NCBI RefSeq assembly: GCF_965118635.1
Contig: NZ_CBCPHV010000001.1
Span: 1 to 64,000 of the forward strand
Direction: 5' to 3'
Origin: Empedobacter brevis_A
GTDB taxonomy: Bacteria > Bacteroidota > Bacteroidia > Flavobacteriales > Weeksellaceae
DNA: 64,000 bases
A program made the position numbers and the translations under genes. Of this stretch, positions 42,601 through 50,969 are shown in pieces. The notes under the pieces were generated by a model that was given only the letters and a program-made list of their open reading frames with translations, was not told the DNA's origin and ran no database searches. Each line of letters starts with the position of its first letter. Position 1 is the stretch's first letter.

Positions 42601-43173
42601 TTAATATTCTAAAAATCTAACTTTATTTTCTATTGGTTGACGAACAGCTTCGGAAGATTCTCCGTCAAATTTTCCCATATAAAAAACACCAACACATTTT
42701 TCACCTTCTTCCATAGTTGTAAACTCATCAACATTTGCAATTACATTCGATGGAGAAGACCAATATGCACCAATGTTCAATGCACTTGCCATTAACCACA
42801 TATTTTGAACAGCCATAGATGTTGCCGCTAATTCTTCCCATTCCGGATTTTTTTCTGTATTGATAAAGTTGATTAAAACAATTTTATTCGACTTATCGCA
42901 TTTCTCAATTAATGCATTTATTTTTCTGTCGCTTAACTGATCTGTCGGTGTTCCTTGTACATAAACACGTTTCACATATTCGCGAAAACGATCTTTTGCA
43001 GGACCTTCTAATACGACAAAACGCCAAGGTTCTGTTTTTTTGTGTGAAGGCGCCCAATTTGCAGCTTCAAAAATTAAATTCAATTCTTCGTGCTTAATTT
43101 CTTCTCCATTGTATTGAGGAGGAAATATAGAGCGTCTATTTTTTATGATTGATAATAAATCGTTTGCATTCAT
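42601..43173 (-). CDS. nitroreductase-family FMN oxidoreductase
   Basis: The 190-residue product is a small nitroreductase of the YdjA type: LLSIIKNRRSIFPPQYNGEEI, NWAPSHKKTEPWRFVVLEG, AVQNMWLMASALNIGAYWSSPSN and the C-terminal KCVGVFYMGKF. Such enzymes use FMN and NAD(P)H to reduce nitro compounds, quinones or related substrates. Monocistronic. Confidence 0.93.
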   Translation of the reverse strand: MNANDLLSIIKNRRSIFPPQYNGEEIKHEELNLIFEAANWAPSHKKTEPWRFVVLEGPAKDRFREYVKRVYVQGTPTDQLSDRKINALIEKCDKSNKIVLINFINTEKNPEWEELAATSMAVQNMWLMASALNIGAYWSSPSNVIANVDEFTTMEEGEKCVGVFYMGKFDGESSEAVRQPIENKVRFLEY

Positions 43174-43369
43174 AATTCTAACAATTATTAATTTTATTCT
43201 ATTACTAATAAATAATAAAGCAAATTTACATTAATTTCAATTAAACTAACCTAAGATAAAAACATTAGATTACAACAATAATCGTAACATTTACAATTGG
43301 TAACATAATGATTTATTTTATATTAAAGGTATGATTTTAATAGATATAAAAAAACAGAAATTGATCGAC

Positions 43370-43400
43370 TTGGTACAAATCAAGAATAATATTAATTTTA
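43370..43400 (+). promoter_or_regulatory. promoter of pabB-pabC
   Basis: TTG at 43370-43372, a 20-nt spacer and TAATTTTA (43393-43400, one mismatch to TAnnTTTG). The box ends 4 nt before the pabB ATG, which predicts a leaderless message. Confidence 0.35.
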
Positions 43401-43404
43401 GCGA

Positions 43405-44364
43405 ATGTTAGCAAAGCATTCTATTTTTACGAAAATGAATGAATTGGGAGCGACAAAAGTTCCCTTTTTTTTTATGATCGATTTTTTGAAAGAAAATGGA
43501 GAAGTAATTCCGTTAAATGAATTACCAAATGATATAAAATTTGAAATAGATTCGATGAAAAAAGAATCTTTCCAAAAAGATTTTAAATTCAATAAATACC
43601 CGATTTCTTTTGACGAATATTTACCAAAATTCAATTATGTTCACGATAATCTTTTGTTCGGAAATTCGTATTTAACGAATTTAACACTTCCCACAAAAAT
43701 AGAAACCGATTTAACATTGGATGAGGTTTATAAATTCTCACAAGCAAAGTATAAGATCAAATATAAAGAGGATTTTGTATGTTTTTCTCCCGAACGTTTT
43801 GTGAAAATTGAACATCAAAAAATCTTTTCAAATCCAATGAAAGGAACAATCGATGCTTCGATTCCGAATGCGGAAGAACTTATTTTGGATGATGAAAAAG
43901 AAGCTGCTGAACATGCAACAATTGTAGATTTAATTAGAAATGATTTAAGTCTAGTTTCCACAAATGTGGAGGTGACAAATTATCGTTATATCGACTTGGT
44001 AAAAACAAACGAAAAAACATTGTTGCAAGTAAGTTCTGAAATTAAAGGTGATTTGAATGATGATTATTGCCAAAATTTAGGAACAATTTTCGATCAGCTT
44101 TTACCTGCAGGTTCCATTTGTGGAGCACCAAAAAAGAAAACAGTTGAGATTATTCTAGAAGCCGAAAAATACAATCGAAATTTCTATACAGGAGTTTTTG
44201 GGGTTTTTGATGGAAAAAATCTTGACAGTGCAGTAATGATTCGTTTTATTGAAAATAATGAAGGCGAATTATTTTTTAAAAGTGGAGGAGGAATAACCGC
44301 AAAAAGTAATGCAAAAGCAGAATACGAAGAATTAATTCAGAAAGTATATGTTCCAATTTATTGA
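43405..44364 (+). CDS. pabB: aminodeoxychorismate synthase component I
   Basis: The 319-residue product is a short chorismate-binding-domain protein: YLTNLTLPTKI, DFVCFSPERFVKIEHQKIFSNPMKGTIDASIPNAEE, KEAAEHATIVDLIRNDLSLVSTNVEV, LPAGSICGAPKKKTVEIILEAEKYNRNFYTGVFG. It forms 4-amino-4-deoxychorismate from chorismate with ammonia or a PabA glutaminase partner. The N-terminal half of larger PabB proteins is shortened. It overlaps pabC by 17 nt. Confidence 0.93.
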   Translation: MLAKHSIFTKMNELGATKVPFFFMIDFLKENGEVIPLNELPNDIKFEIDSMKKESFQKDFKFNKYPISFDEYLPKFNYVHDNLLFGNSYLTNLTLPTKIETDLTLDEVYKFSQAKYKIKYKEDFVCFSPERFVKIEHQKIFSNPMKGTIDASIPNAEELILDDEKEAAEHATIVDLIRNDLSLVSTNVEVTNYRYIDLVKTNEKTLLQVSSEIKGDLNDDYCQNLGTIFDQLLPAGSICGAPKKKTVEIILEAEKYNRNFYTGVFGVFDGKNLDSAVMIRFIENNEGELFFKSGGGITAKSNAKAEYEELIQKVYVPIY

Positions 44365-44947
44365 ATCGATTTGTTGTGTTGATAAACAACTTCGAAATTT
44401 AGAATTTCATCAAGCGAGATTTGATCGAACAAGAAATGATAATTTTAGTGAAATCAATCCGATTTTGTTGAATGAAATAATCACTTTTCAAACAGATTTA
44501 ACGGAAGAAAAATATAAAGTAAGAATTGTTTATGATCGTGAAATTCAATCTGTAGAATTTCAACCATATGAAATCAAACCAATTGAAACGATTCGAATTT
44601 TTGAAATTGAAAATAAAATCGATTATTCTTACAAATACTTAGATCGATGGTTTTTTGATGAATTTTTAAAAGAATCAAAAACAGATGATTTGGTATTGGT
44701 GAAATCAAATTATATCACAGATTGCATCTATTCGAATATTGTTTTCTTTGACGGTTCGCAATGGATTACGCCAAGAAGTTTTTTATTGAAAGGAACCATG
44801 AGAGAAGCTTTGTTGGAATCAGGCGAAATAATTCAGAAAAATATAAAAGTTGCAGATTTGGTTCATTTCAAATCTTTCAAAAGAATCAATGCAATGATGA
44901 ATTTACAAGAAAGTCAAGAATTAGACATTTCCTTACTTGTAAAATAA
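44348..44947 (+). CDS. pabC: aminodeoxychorismate lyase, class IV aminotransferase fold
   Basis: The 199-residue product has the short PLP fold-type IV layout: HQARFDRTRNDNF near the N-terminus, EEKYKVRIVYDREI (catalytic Lys region), DDLVLVKSNYITDCIYSNIVFFDGSQWITP and SFLLKGTMREALLESGEI (phosphate-binding loop). It releases p-aminobenzoate and pyruvate for folate. The 17-nt overlap with pabB means coupled translation. A hairpin at 44946-44972 ends the operon just upstream of the SAM riboswitch promoter. Confidence 0.9.
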   Translation: MFQFIESICCVDKQLRNLEFHQARFDRTRNDNFSEINPILLNEIITFQTDLTEEKYKVRIVYDREIQSVEFQPYEIKPIETIRIFEIENKIDYSYKYLDRWFFDEFLKESKTDDLVLVKSNYITDCIYSNIVFFDGSQWITPRSFLLKGTMREALLESGEIIQKNIKVADLVHFKSFKRINAMMNLQESQELDISLLVK

Positions 44948-44974
44948 CTCTATAAAATTGATAGAGTTTTATTT
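44946..44974 (+). terminator. intrinsic terminator of pabB-pabC
   Basis: Stem AACTCTAT (44946-44953) / ATAGAGTT (44961-44968) followed by TTTATTT. It touches the -33 element of the next promoter. Confidence 0.7.
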
Positions 44975-45002
44975 GTGTATTTATTTTTTAACATTATCTT
45001 TG
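44972..45002 (+). promoter_or_regulatory. promoter of the SAM-riboswitch transcript
   Basis: TTTG (44972-44975), a 19-nt spacer and TATCTTTG (44995-45002): a full match to the Bacteroidota TTTG-N19-TAnnTTTG promoter. Transcription would start just before the riboswitch at 45008. Confidence 0.8.
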
Positions 45003-45007
45003 CATAA

Positions 45008-45108
45008 CTTATCAAGAAAGGTGGAGGGATTGGCCCTGTGAAACCTTAGCAACCAGATGACTTATAATCTAAGGTGCTAAATCCAACCTATTAAAGGGAA
45101 AGATGAGT
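45008..45108 (+). ncRNA. SAM-I (S-box) riboswitch
   Basis: The sequence has the SAM-I aptamer consensus in order: P1 ACTTATC (45008-45014) closed by GATGAGT (45102-45108), AGAAAGGTGGAGGGAT, TGGCCCTGTGAAACC, TTAGCAACC, a variable P3 hairpin (AGATGACTTATAATCT), AAGGTGCTAAATCC, AACC and AAAGGGAAAGATGAG. A 7-bp hairpin TAAAAGT / ACTTTTA (45108-45126) follows directly; it has no T run, so control of translation of the receptor ATG at 45163 seems likelier than termination. Binding SAM should lower expression of the receptor gene. Confidence 0.93.
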
Positions 45109-45162
45109 AAAAGTATTTCACTTTTATCTGTTGGTTTCTTGAGAGTTTTATGAAAATTATAC

Positions 45163-47550
45163 ATGAAAAGAAACAAATTTTTACTTGCTTCATTCGCATT
45201 TATTTGCGCATCAACACTTTTCGCTCAAGAAGTTGAAAAAGAGGAAACAAATCTTAATGAAGTTATCTTAATTGGTGGTCGTACATCTGAAAGAACAGTT
45301 GTTAATTCGTCAGTTCCTGTCGATATTATCGACGTTGAGAAATTGAAAACATCTTCACCTCAATTGAGTGTAAATGATATTTTGAATGTTGTTATTCCTT
45401 CTTTTAACTCAGTTCGTCAATCTTCTGCCGATGGAACAGAACATATAGATCCAGTTACATTACGAGGAATGGGACCAGATCAAGTTTTGGTTTTAATTAA
45501 TGGAAAAAGACGACATACGACTTCTTTAGTAAACTATCAAAATACGGTGGGAAATGGATCTGTTGGAACAGATTTAGGCGCAATTCCAATCTCGGCAATC
45601 GATAAAATTGAGGTTTTACGTGATGGTGCAGCTGCGCAATATGGTTCTGATGCGATTGCGGGAGTTGTAAACATTGTTTTGAAATCTAAACCAGGAGGAG
45701 AAGTTTCTTTAACTTATGGTCAAACATCTCGAAATGATGGAGAAACTTATAATTTTAACGGAAGCTATGGAGCTAAATTAGGACAATCTGGTTCGATTGT
45801 TTTTTCTGCTGTTGTAAGTGAACGTAAGAAGACAAGTCGTTCAAAAGATCATAATTTAGGTATTTTTGGAGATGATTTTGCGTACGATTTTGCAAATGAT
45901 CCAGATGCGGCAAGAGCTGCAGATGATGCAAAAATTGCTGCTTTAGGACTTTCGAGAAAAGATTTTAGATTTCAAATTGGTGATGCAGCAATCAAAAATC
46001 AACAGTTTTTTGTCAATGCAGAAACAGCAATTAATGATCGTTTAGATTTTTATTCATTTGGTGGAGTTTCGTTACGTCAAGGAAATGGATTTGGTTTTAG
46101 AAAATTACCAAGAGATTTATCTCAGGAAGCATTAAAGGTCTATCCTAATGGATTTCAGTCTGTTTTAAAATCAAATGTGAATGATTATTCAAACTCAACA
46201 GGATTACGTTATTCGTATGATGGATGGAAAATAGATTTGAGTAATACTTTAGGTTTAAACTCTTTTAAATATGACTTAAAAAATTCCATAAATCAGATAT
46301 TAGGAGTTGATTCTCCTACCGATTTTTATGCAGGAAAACATCAATTTTTACAAAATACGGTCAATTTAGATTTTTCAAAACGAATCAATCAAAATGTTAG
46401 TTTAGCTTTTGGAGGAGAGTATCGTTATGAACAATATAAAATAGAAGCTGGAGATGAAGCTTCTTATGTAGGAAAAGGTTCTGAAACATTTTCAGGTTTT
46501 TCTCCTTTAAATGCTGTAAAAGGTGATCGTCATTCAGTTGCAGCTTATGTAGATGGAGAATTAAAATTTGGAGATTTTACAGCTGATTTAGCAGGACGTT
46601 TCGAAAATTATTCTGATTTCGGAAGTACAATCAACGGAAAATTAGCACTTAGATATGAATACATAAAAGGCTATTCGATTCGTGGAGCAATTTCAACAGG
46701 ATTTAGAGCACCTTCTTTACAACAAAAATATTTCAGTAATTCTTATTCTGATTTATTTATTGATGATAATGGAAATCAAGTCTTGATAAATAAAGTTATT
46801 GTAAGAAATGATTCAGATTTATCTCGAGAAATTGGTTTAGATAAATTGAAAGAAGAAAAATCAATCAATGCAAGTTTAGGTTTAACGTTTCGTCCAACTT
46901 CAAAATTATTCATCACATTGGATGGATATTTCATCAGAGTAAATGATAGAGTAGTGCTAACATCTGATATTACAAATCCAGTATTAGAAGCGAATGGGAT
47001 TGCTGCTGCTCGTATCTTTACCAATGCTATCGATACAGAAACAAAAGGTTTGGATTTAGTTGTTTCTTATGATACACGATTAGGTCAAGGTAAATTCAAT
47101 GCGAGTTTATCTGGAAATATAAACGAAACTAAAATTGTAGATTATCATTTTCCAAAAGCACTAACAATTTCTACTGAAGAATTTTTTGGACCAGATCAAG
47201 TTAATATTATCGAATCTTTAAGTCCAAAAACAAAAGCAACTTTAGGATTAAATTATGCAATTTCTGGATTTAATTTTATGTTGCGTAATACTTATTTCGG
47301 AAAAGTGAAAAGAGATGGTTATCCTTGGGGAAGTGTTCAACAACATACAGGAAAAGTTGTAACAGATGCTTCTATTGGTTATAATATTACAAAGAATTTT
47401 AACTTCACAATTGGGGCAAATAATTTATTCGATGTATTTCCTGATAAACAAGTTTACGAGAATTCGTATTATGGTGTTTTTCCATATGCGCCAGTTCAAA
47501 TGGGAATGACAGGAGCATATTATTTTGCGCGAGCAAGTTTTAAATTTTAA
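45163..47550 (+). CDS. TonB-dependent outer-membrane receptor under SAM-riboswitch control
   Basis: The 795-residue product has a signal peptide (MKRNKFLLASFAFICASTLFAQ), a TonB-box-like segment (LNEVILIGGRTSERT), a plug (VDIIDVEKLKTSSPQLSVNDILNVV, TLRGMGPDQVLVLINGKRRHTTSLVNY, IEVLRDGAAAQYGSDAIAGVVNIVLK) and a beta-barrel ending TGAYYFARASFKF. The transported compound is unknown. Because it sits behind a SAM-I riboswitch, whose usual targets are methionine and SAM synthesis or uptake genes, a methionine-related or cobalamin-related substrate is the natural guess. A hairpin stands between it and the permease gene. Confidence 0.95.
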   Translation: MKRNKFLLASFAFICASTLFAQEVEKEETNLNEVILIGGRTSERTVVNSSVPVDIIDVEKLKTSSPQLSVNDILNVVIPSFNSVRQSSADGTEHIDPVTLRGMGPDQVLVLINGKRRHTTSLVNYQNTVGNGSVGTDLGAIPISAIDKIEVLRDGAAAQYGSDAIAGVVNIVLKSKPGGEVSLTYGQTSRNDGETYNFNGSYGAKLGQSGSIVFSAVVSERKKTSRSKDHNLGIFGDDFAYDFANDPDAARAADDAKIAALGLSRKDFRFQIGDAAIKNQQFFVNAETAINDRLDFYSFGGVSLRQGNGFGFRKLPRDLSQEALKVYPNGFQSVLKSNVNDYSNSTGLRYSYDGWKIDLSNTLGLNSFKYDLKNSINQILGVDSPTDFYAGKHQFLQNTVNLDFSKRINQNVSLAFGGEYRYEQYKIEAGDEASYVGKGSETFSGFSPLNAVKGDRHSVAAYVDGELKFGDFTADLAGRFENYSDFGSTINGKLALRYEYIKGYSIRGAISTGFRAPSLQQKYFSNSYSDLFIDDNGNQVLINKVIVRNDSDLSREIGLDKLKEEKSINASLGLTFRPTSKLFITLDGYFIRVNDRVVLTSDITNPVLEANGIAAARIFTNAIDTETKGLDLVVSYDTRLGQGKFNASLSGNINETKIVDYHFPKALTISTEEFFGPDQVNIIESLSPKTKATLGLNYAISGFNFMLRNTYFGKVKRDGYPWGSVQQHTGKVVTDASIGYNITKNFNFTIGANNLFDVFPDKQVYENSYYGVFPYAPVQMGMTGAYYFARASFKF

Positions 47551-47567
47551 TCAATAATAAAATATTC

Positions 47568-47615
47568 AAAGTGTCAATTTTAATGTAAATTCAGCATTCA
47601 ATTGGCACTTTTTTG
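47568..47615 (+). terminator. hairpin with T run between receptor and permease
   Basis: Stem AAAGTGTCAATT (47568-47579) / AATTGGCACTTT (47600-47611; one G-U pair) with a 20-nt loop and a T run. It ends only 4 nt before the permease ATG, so either the permease depends on readthrough or it has a promoter inside this hairpin. Confidence 0.7.
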
Positions 47616-47618
47616 TGT

Positions 47619-48905
47619 ATGAAACATTCTAAAATTGGTTGGAAAACCGCAGCAGCATTAGTTATTTCGAATATGATCGGAACTGGTGTATTTACTAGTT
47701 TAGGTTATCAAATTTCTGATCTCAAAAATACATCTTCTATCTTATTGCTATGGTCAATAGGAGGATTATTAGCATTGATTGGCGCTTTTATTTATTCAGA
47801 ATTAGCTTCAAAATTTAAACAATCAGGAGGAGATTATATTTATTTGTCCCGAACATTTCATCCTGTTTTTGGTTATTTATCAAGTTGGATTTCTTTGTTC
47901 GTTGGTTTCTCTGCACCGATTTCTTTGGCTGCTTTGGCAATGGGAAAATATTTGAATGTTTTTGGATTAGATTTTGGAAAAGAATTCGCCATAGTAATGA
48001 TTTTAATTGTTGCAATTTTTCAATCATTTAGCCTAAACTTAAGTAGTAAATTTCAAAATATTTTTACTATTCTGAAAGTTGGTTTTATCTTGATTCTAAT
48101 TGCTTTAGGTTTTTATTTTGCTCCAGCAGTTGAGCCAAATGCTATACTTTTTGATTCTTCATGGAAAGACGAACTTTTGTTACCAGCATTTGCGACATCT
48201 TTGGTTTATGTCACATTTGCGTATACAGGCTGGAATTCGGCTTCTTATATTATTGAAGAAATTGATCAACCCAAAAAAAACTTGCCAAAAGCATTATTTC
48301 TAGGTGTTATTTTTGTTACGATTTCTTATGTATTATTAAATTATGTTTTCCTAAAACATGCTTCTTCATCAGCTTTAGCTGGGCAAGAAAATGTAGCTAA
48401 TATTTCATTTGGTAATTTACTTGGAAACAATGTAAAATGGGTCAGTTGTTTTATTGCTTTACAATTAATAGCAACGATTAGTGGTTATTTGTGGATTGGT
48501 TCTCGCTTAACACAAGCAACAGCGCGCGAAAATAAACTGTGGAGTTTTATGGCAAAAGAGAATAAAAATAGAATTCCAGTTCGTGCAATTTGGGTGCATA
48601 CAGGAATAAGTATTTTATTGATTTTTTCTGGCGATTTCGAAGTGATTTTTACGTACACTTCTTTTGTTTTACAAATTTTAGCAACATTAGCAGTTTGTAC
48701 AGCATTCTTTATTAAGAAAGATCAATTAACTATTATCAAAAGTAAATTATTTTACGTATTACCTGCGATTTTCTTAGCGTTTAGCTTGTATATCTGTTAT
48801 TTCGTTTTGATGCAAAAACCAAAAGAAAGTATATTTGGTTTAGGAATTATTGGTTTAGGAATTATCCTTTTCTACTTTGATAAACGAATAGAGAACAAGA
48901 ATTAA
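47619..48905 (+). CDS. APC-family amino-acid permease
   Basis: From ATG 47619 the 428-residue product has about 12 membrane helices and the APC-family features: WKTAAALVISNMIGTGVFTSLG (unwound helix 1, GTGVF), GGLLALIGAFIYSELASKFKQSGGDYIYLSRTFHPVFGYLSSW, YTGWNSASYIIEEIDQPKKNLPKAL and ATISGYLWIGSRLTQATA. It exchanges or imports an unknown amino acid across the inner membrane. The TTG at 47613 is a possible but worse start. It lies behind the SAM-controlled receptor; a functional link is inference. Confidence 0.93.
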   Translation: MKHSKIGWKTAAALVISNMIGTGVFTSLGYQISDLKNTSSILLLWSIGGLLALIGAFIYSELASKFKQSGGDYIYLSRTFHPVFGYLSSWISLFVGFSAPISLAALAMGKYLNVFGLDFGKEFAIVMILIVAIFQSFSLNLSSKFQNIFTILKVGFILILIALGFYFAPAVEPNAILFDSSWKDELLLPAFATSLVYVTFAYTGWNSASYIIEEIDQPKKNLPKALFLGVIFVTISYVLLNYVFLKHASSSALAGQENVANISFGNLLGNNVKWVSCFIALQLIATISGYLWIGSRLTQATARENKLWSFMAKENKNRIPVRAIWVHTGISILLIFSGDFEVIFTYTSFVLQILATLAVCTAFFIKKDQLTIIKSKLFYVLPAIFLAFSLYICYFVLMQKPKESIFGLGIIGLGIILFYFDKRIENKN

Positions 48906-48927
48906 AAAAAGTAATTTATAATAACAG

Positions 48928-48957
48928 AAAACCCACTCAATATGTTGAGTGGGTTTT
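48928..48957. terminator. bidirectional terminator between permease and the FGase/DUF1704 gene
   Basis: Perfect 13-bp inverted repeat AAAACCCACTCAA (48928-48940) / TTGAGTGGGTTTT (48945-48957), 4-nt loop. Confidence 0.9.
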
Positions 48958-48962
48958 TATTT

Positions 48963-50969
48963 TTAATCTTTTATTCCGTTAAAAATATATTGCAAAATTG
49001 GATTTATTTCTGGATTTTCCAGATGTTTTTTGAAAATTTTGGTATAATATTTCGGTTTATTAATCATTTTACGTTCAACTAATTCGTCAATCGTATCAAT
49101 GTATTCAACAGAAGTTTTTCCGATTAATAAATTATCCAAAGAATGACCTTGATCGACATAATTTAAAATCGTTTTCAAACCTTTTAAATAAAGCGCATCT
49201 TTTGTAAATCCGCCACCACGATAAACGCGAGTTGTTAGATAAAATGCATCTTCTGGTTGCATTTTGTATTCTTCCATCAAAATCATAAATGTTTCGTTGA
49301 AAGTTTTTCCGCTGGTCAACATATGAACAGCCATAACGCGTAAACCAAGTTCTCTTAATCGATTATGATTAATAGAATCAGTATAATATTCACTTAAAAT
49401 GGCTAAACCTTCTTGCGTCAAAGTATTAACGGGTAAACCAATGCTGAAAATTTTCAATGGTTGATCCAAAGCATTCATCGTTGTTACCATATGAACTCCG
49501 ATTTCATGCTCGATTAATCCATTTGTAAAACGCTTATCAAACTTAACTCCTCGCTTGATGACAACTTTTCTTTTGCTATTAATAACAAGTGCTTTCGAAG
49601 CAATATCATCTGAAACTTCAATGTTAAATTTGAAACCATAATCATTTGTAGCATTTTTAAAGAGATTGACAACTTCTTCTTCTGTATAATCGCCTTGTTT
49701 ATCCATTCTAAATTCTGGACAATAAAGGATAAAGTTTGCATTCTCAATATCTTTTTTCGTTGGTTCACCAAAATAACGTAACGAATTGTATAAAAATTTA
49801 TCCGTTCCGAGATTTGCCAACAAATCTACCTTATCGAAATATGAGTTAATTGTATTAACATACATATTTTGAATACTAATATCATTGATTTTTTCGACTT
49901 TAATATTCGATAATTTTCGTTTAAATTCGAATGGATCAATGTTAAGAGGATTGTATTTAAATTGTGGTTCGTATGTATATTTTGAAGCTAAAAACTTCTT
50001 CTTTTCAAATTCTAAGTTTATTGGATTGATAACACTTAACAATTCAAAATTATTCACCAATTGATACAATTGTTTATCAATTTTTACCAAATCAGATTCT
50101 AATTCATTGTGTAAAATATTGACTTGTTTAGAACCAACTTTATATGTTGTTTCTGTTTTTACAAACTTGTATGCATGATTAAGAATTGCCGATTTAAAAC
50201 CTTCTTTGATCTGATTAATAATTTCAGGAAAAGATTCGCCAGACAATTCGTCACAATAAATTTTAGAAACTTCTGTGGCTAAAACTAATGTATTCTGGAA
50301 TCGATTTGTGACAAATTCTAACAAATATCCGCGTCCATAAAAGACATCATTTATTGCAGAATAATTATGAATATTTTCTAACTCAATATTAGCCAATTCA
50401 TCGCGCCAGCTTTCTACATAATTTCCATAACGTTCGTTATTTATACGTTCTGCACCAATATTGAAAACAGGAACTGGTCGATCCCAACGTTTCCAATTGT
50501 AGGAATGAATGTCATAAACTAAACATGATTTGAATTTGGATTCTAGTTTATTAATTAAAGCTTCTAAAACTTCATAAAAAGCATGATGTTTCGCAATGCT
50601 TTTTTGTTTTTGAGAAACCGATAAAGGTTCTTTCCAAACTTGTTTTCCCCAAGCCTCTTCGTATACAGCAGTTTCAGGACCGCGATTCAAATCATATTCA
50701 AAACGTGAATCACATCCTTTAATTACGATAGGAAATGTTTCGACAAATTCAGCAGTATGCGGATCTTCTTCGTACCAACGTTCATAATTACTCAATAAAC
50801 ATTTTTCGCGAATATCTTCACGCATTTGTCCACCATCGTGGATTGCTGCACATACATAAGGAATGTATTCGTCGATTTTTATTTTGAATGATTCGTCTTC
50901 TGCATAAGCTTCAAATACGATTTCATTCTCAATATTATCTATAATTTGCTGTATAGTTAAGGTTTTCAT
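48963..50969 (-). CDS. N-formylglutamate-amidohydrolase-like domain fused to DUF1704 (MATCAP-like) metallopeptidase
   Basis: The 668-residue product joins two domains. Residues about 30-260 show the HutG/FGase pattern: AAIHDGG (43-47 region), CDSRFEYDLNRGPE (86-99), KHHAFYEVLEAL and VYDIHSYNWKRW (151-162). Residues about 290-660 are DUF1704: a zinc HExxxH motif HEIGVH (488-493) followed by LTQEGLAILSEYY (QEGLA at 519-523), where the Glu is the third ligand. This is the flavohaemoglobin-expression-modulating QEGLA family; its eukaryotic relatives (MATCAP) remove a C-terminal tyrosine from tubulin. The start overlaps the stop of the upstream GshB-like ligase gene by 4 nt (ATGA). Substrate unknown. 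Confidence 0.88.
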   Translation of the reverse strand: MKTLTIQQIIDNIENEIVFEAYAEDESFKIKIDEYIPYVCAAIHDGGQMREDIREKCLLSNYERWYEEDPHTAEFVETFPIVIKGCDSRFEYDLNRGPETAVYEEAWGKQVWKEPLSVSQKQKSIAKHHAFYEVLEALINKLESKFKSCLVYDIHSYNWKRWDRPVPVFNIGAERINNERYGNYVESWRDELANIELENIHNYSAINDVFYGRGYLLEFVTNRFQNTLVLATEVSKIYCDELSGESFPEIINQIKEGFKSAILNHAYKFVKTETTYKVGSKQVNILHNELESDLVKIDKQLYQLVNNFELLSVINPINLEFEKKKFLASKYTYEPQFKYNPLNIDPFEFKRKLSNIKVEKINDISIQNMYVNTINSYFDKVDLLANLGTDKFLYNSLRYFGEPTKKDIENANFILYCPEFRMDKQGDYTEEEVVNLFKNATNDYGFKFNIEVSDDIASKALVINSKRKVVIKRGVKFDKRFTNGLIEHEIGVHMVTTMNALDQPLKIFSIGLPVNTLTQEGLAILSEYYTDSINHNRLRELGLRVMAVHMLTSGKTFNETFMILMEEYKMQPEDAFYLTTRVYRGGGFTKDALYLKGLKTILNYVDQGHSLDNLLIGKTSVEYIDTIDELVERKMINKPKYYTKIFKKHLENPEINPILQYIFNGIKD

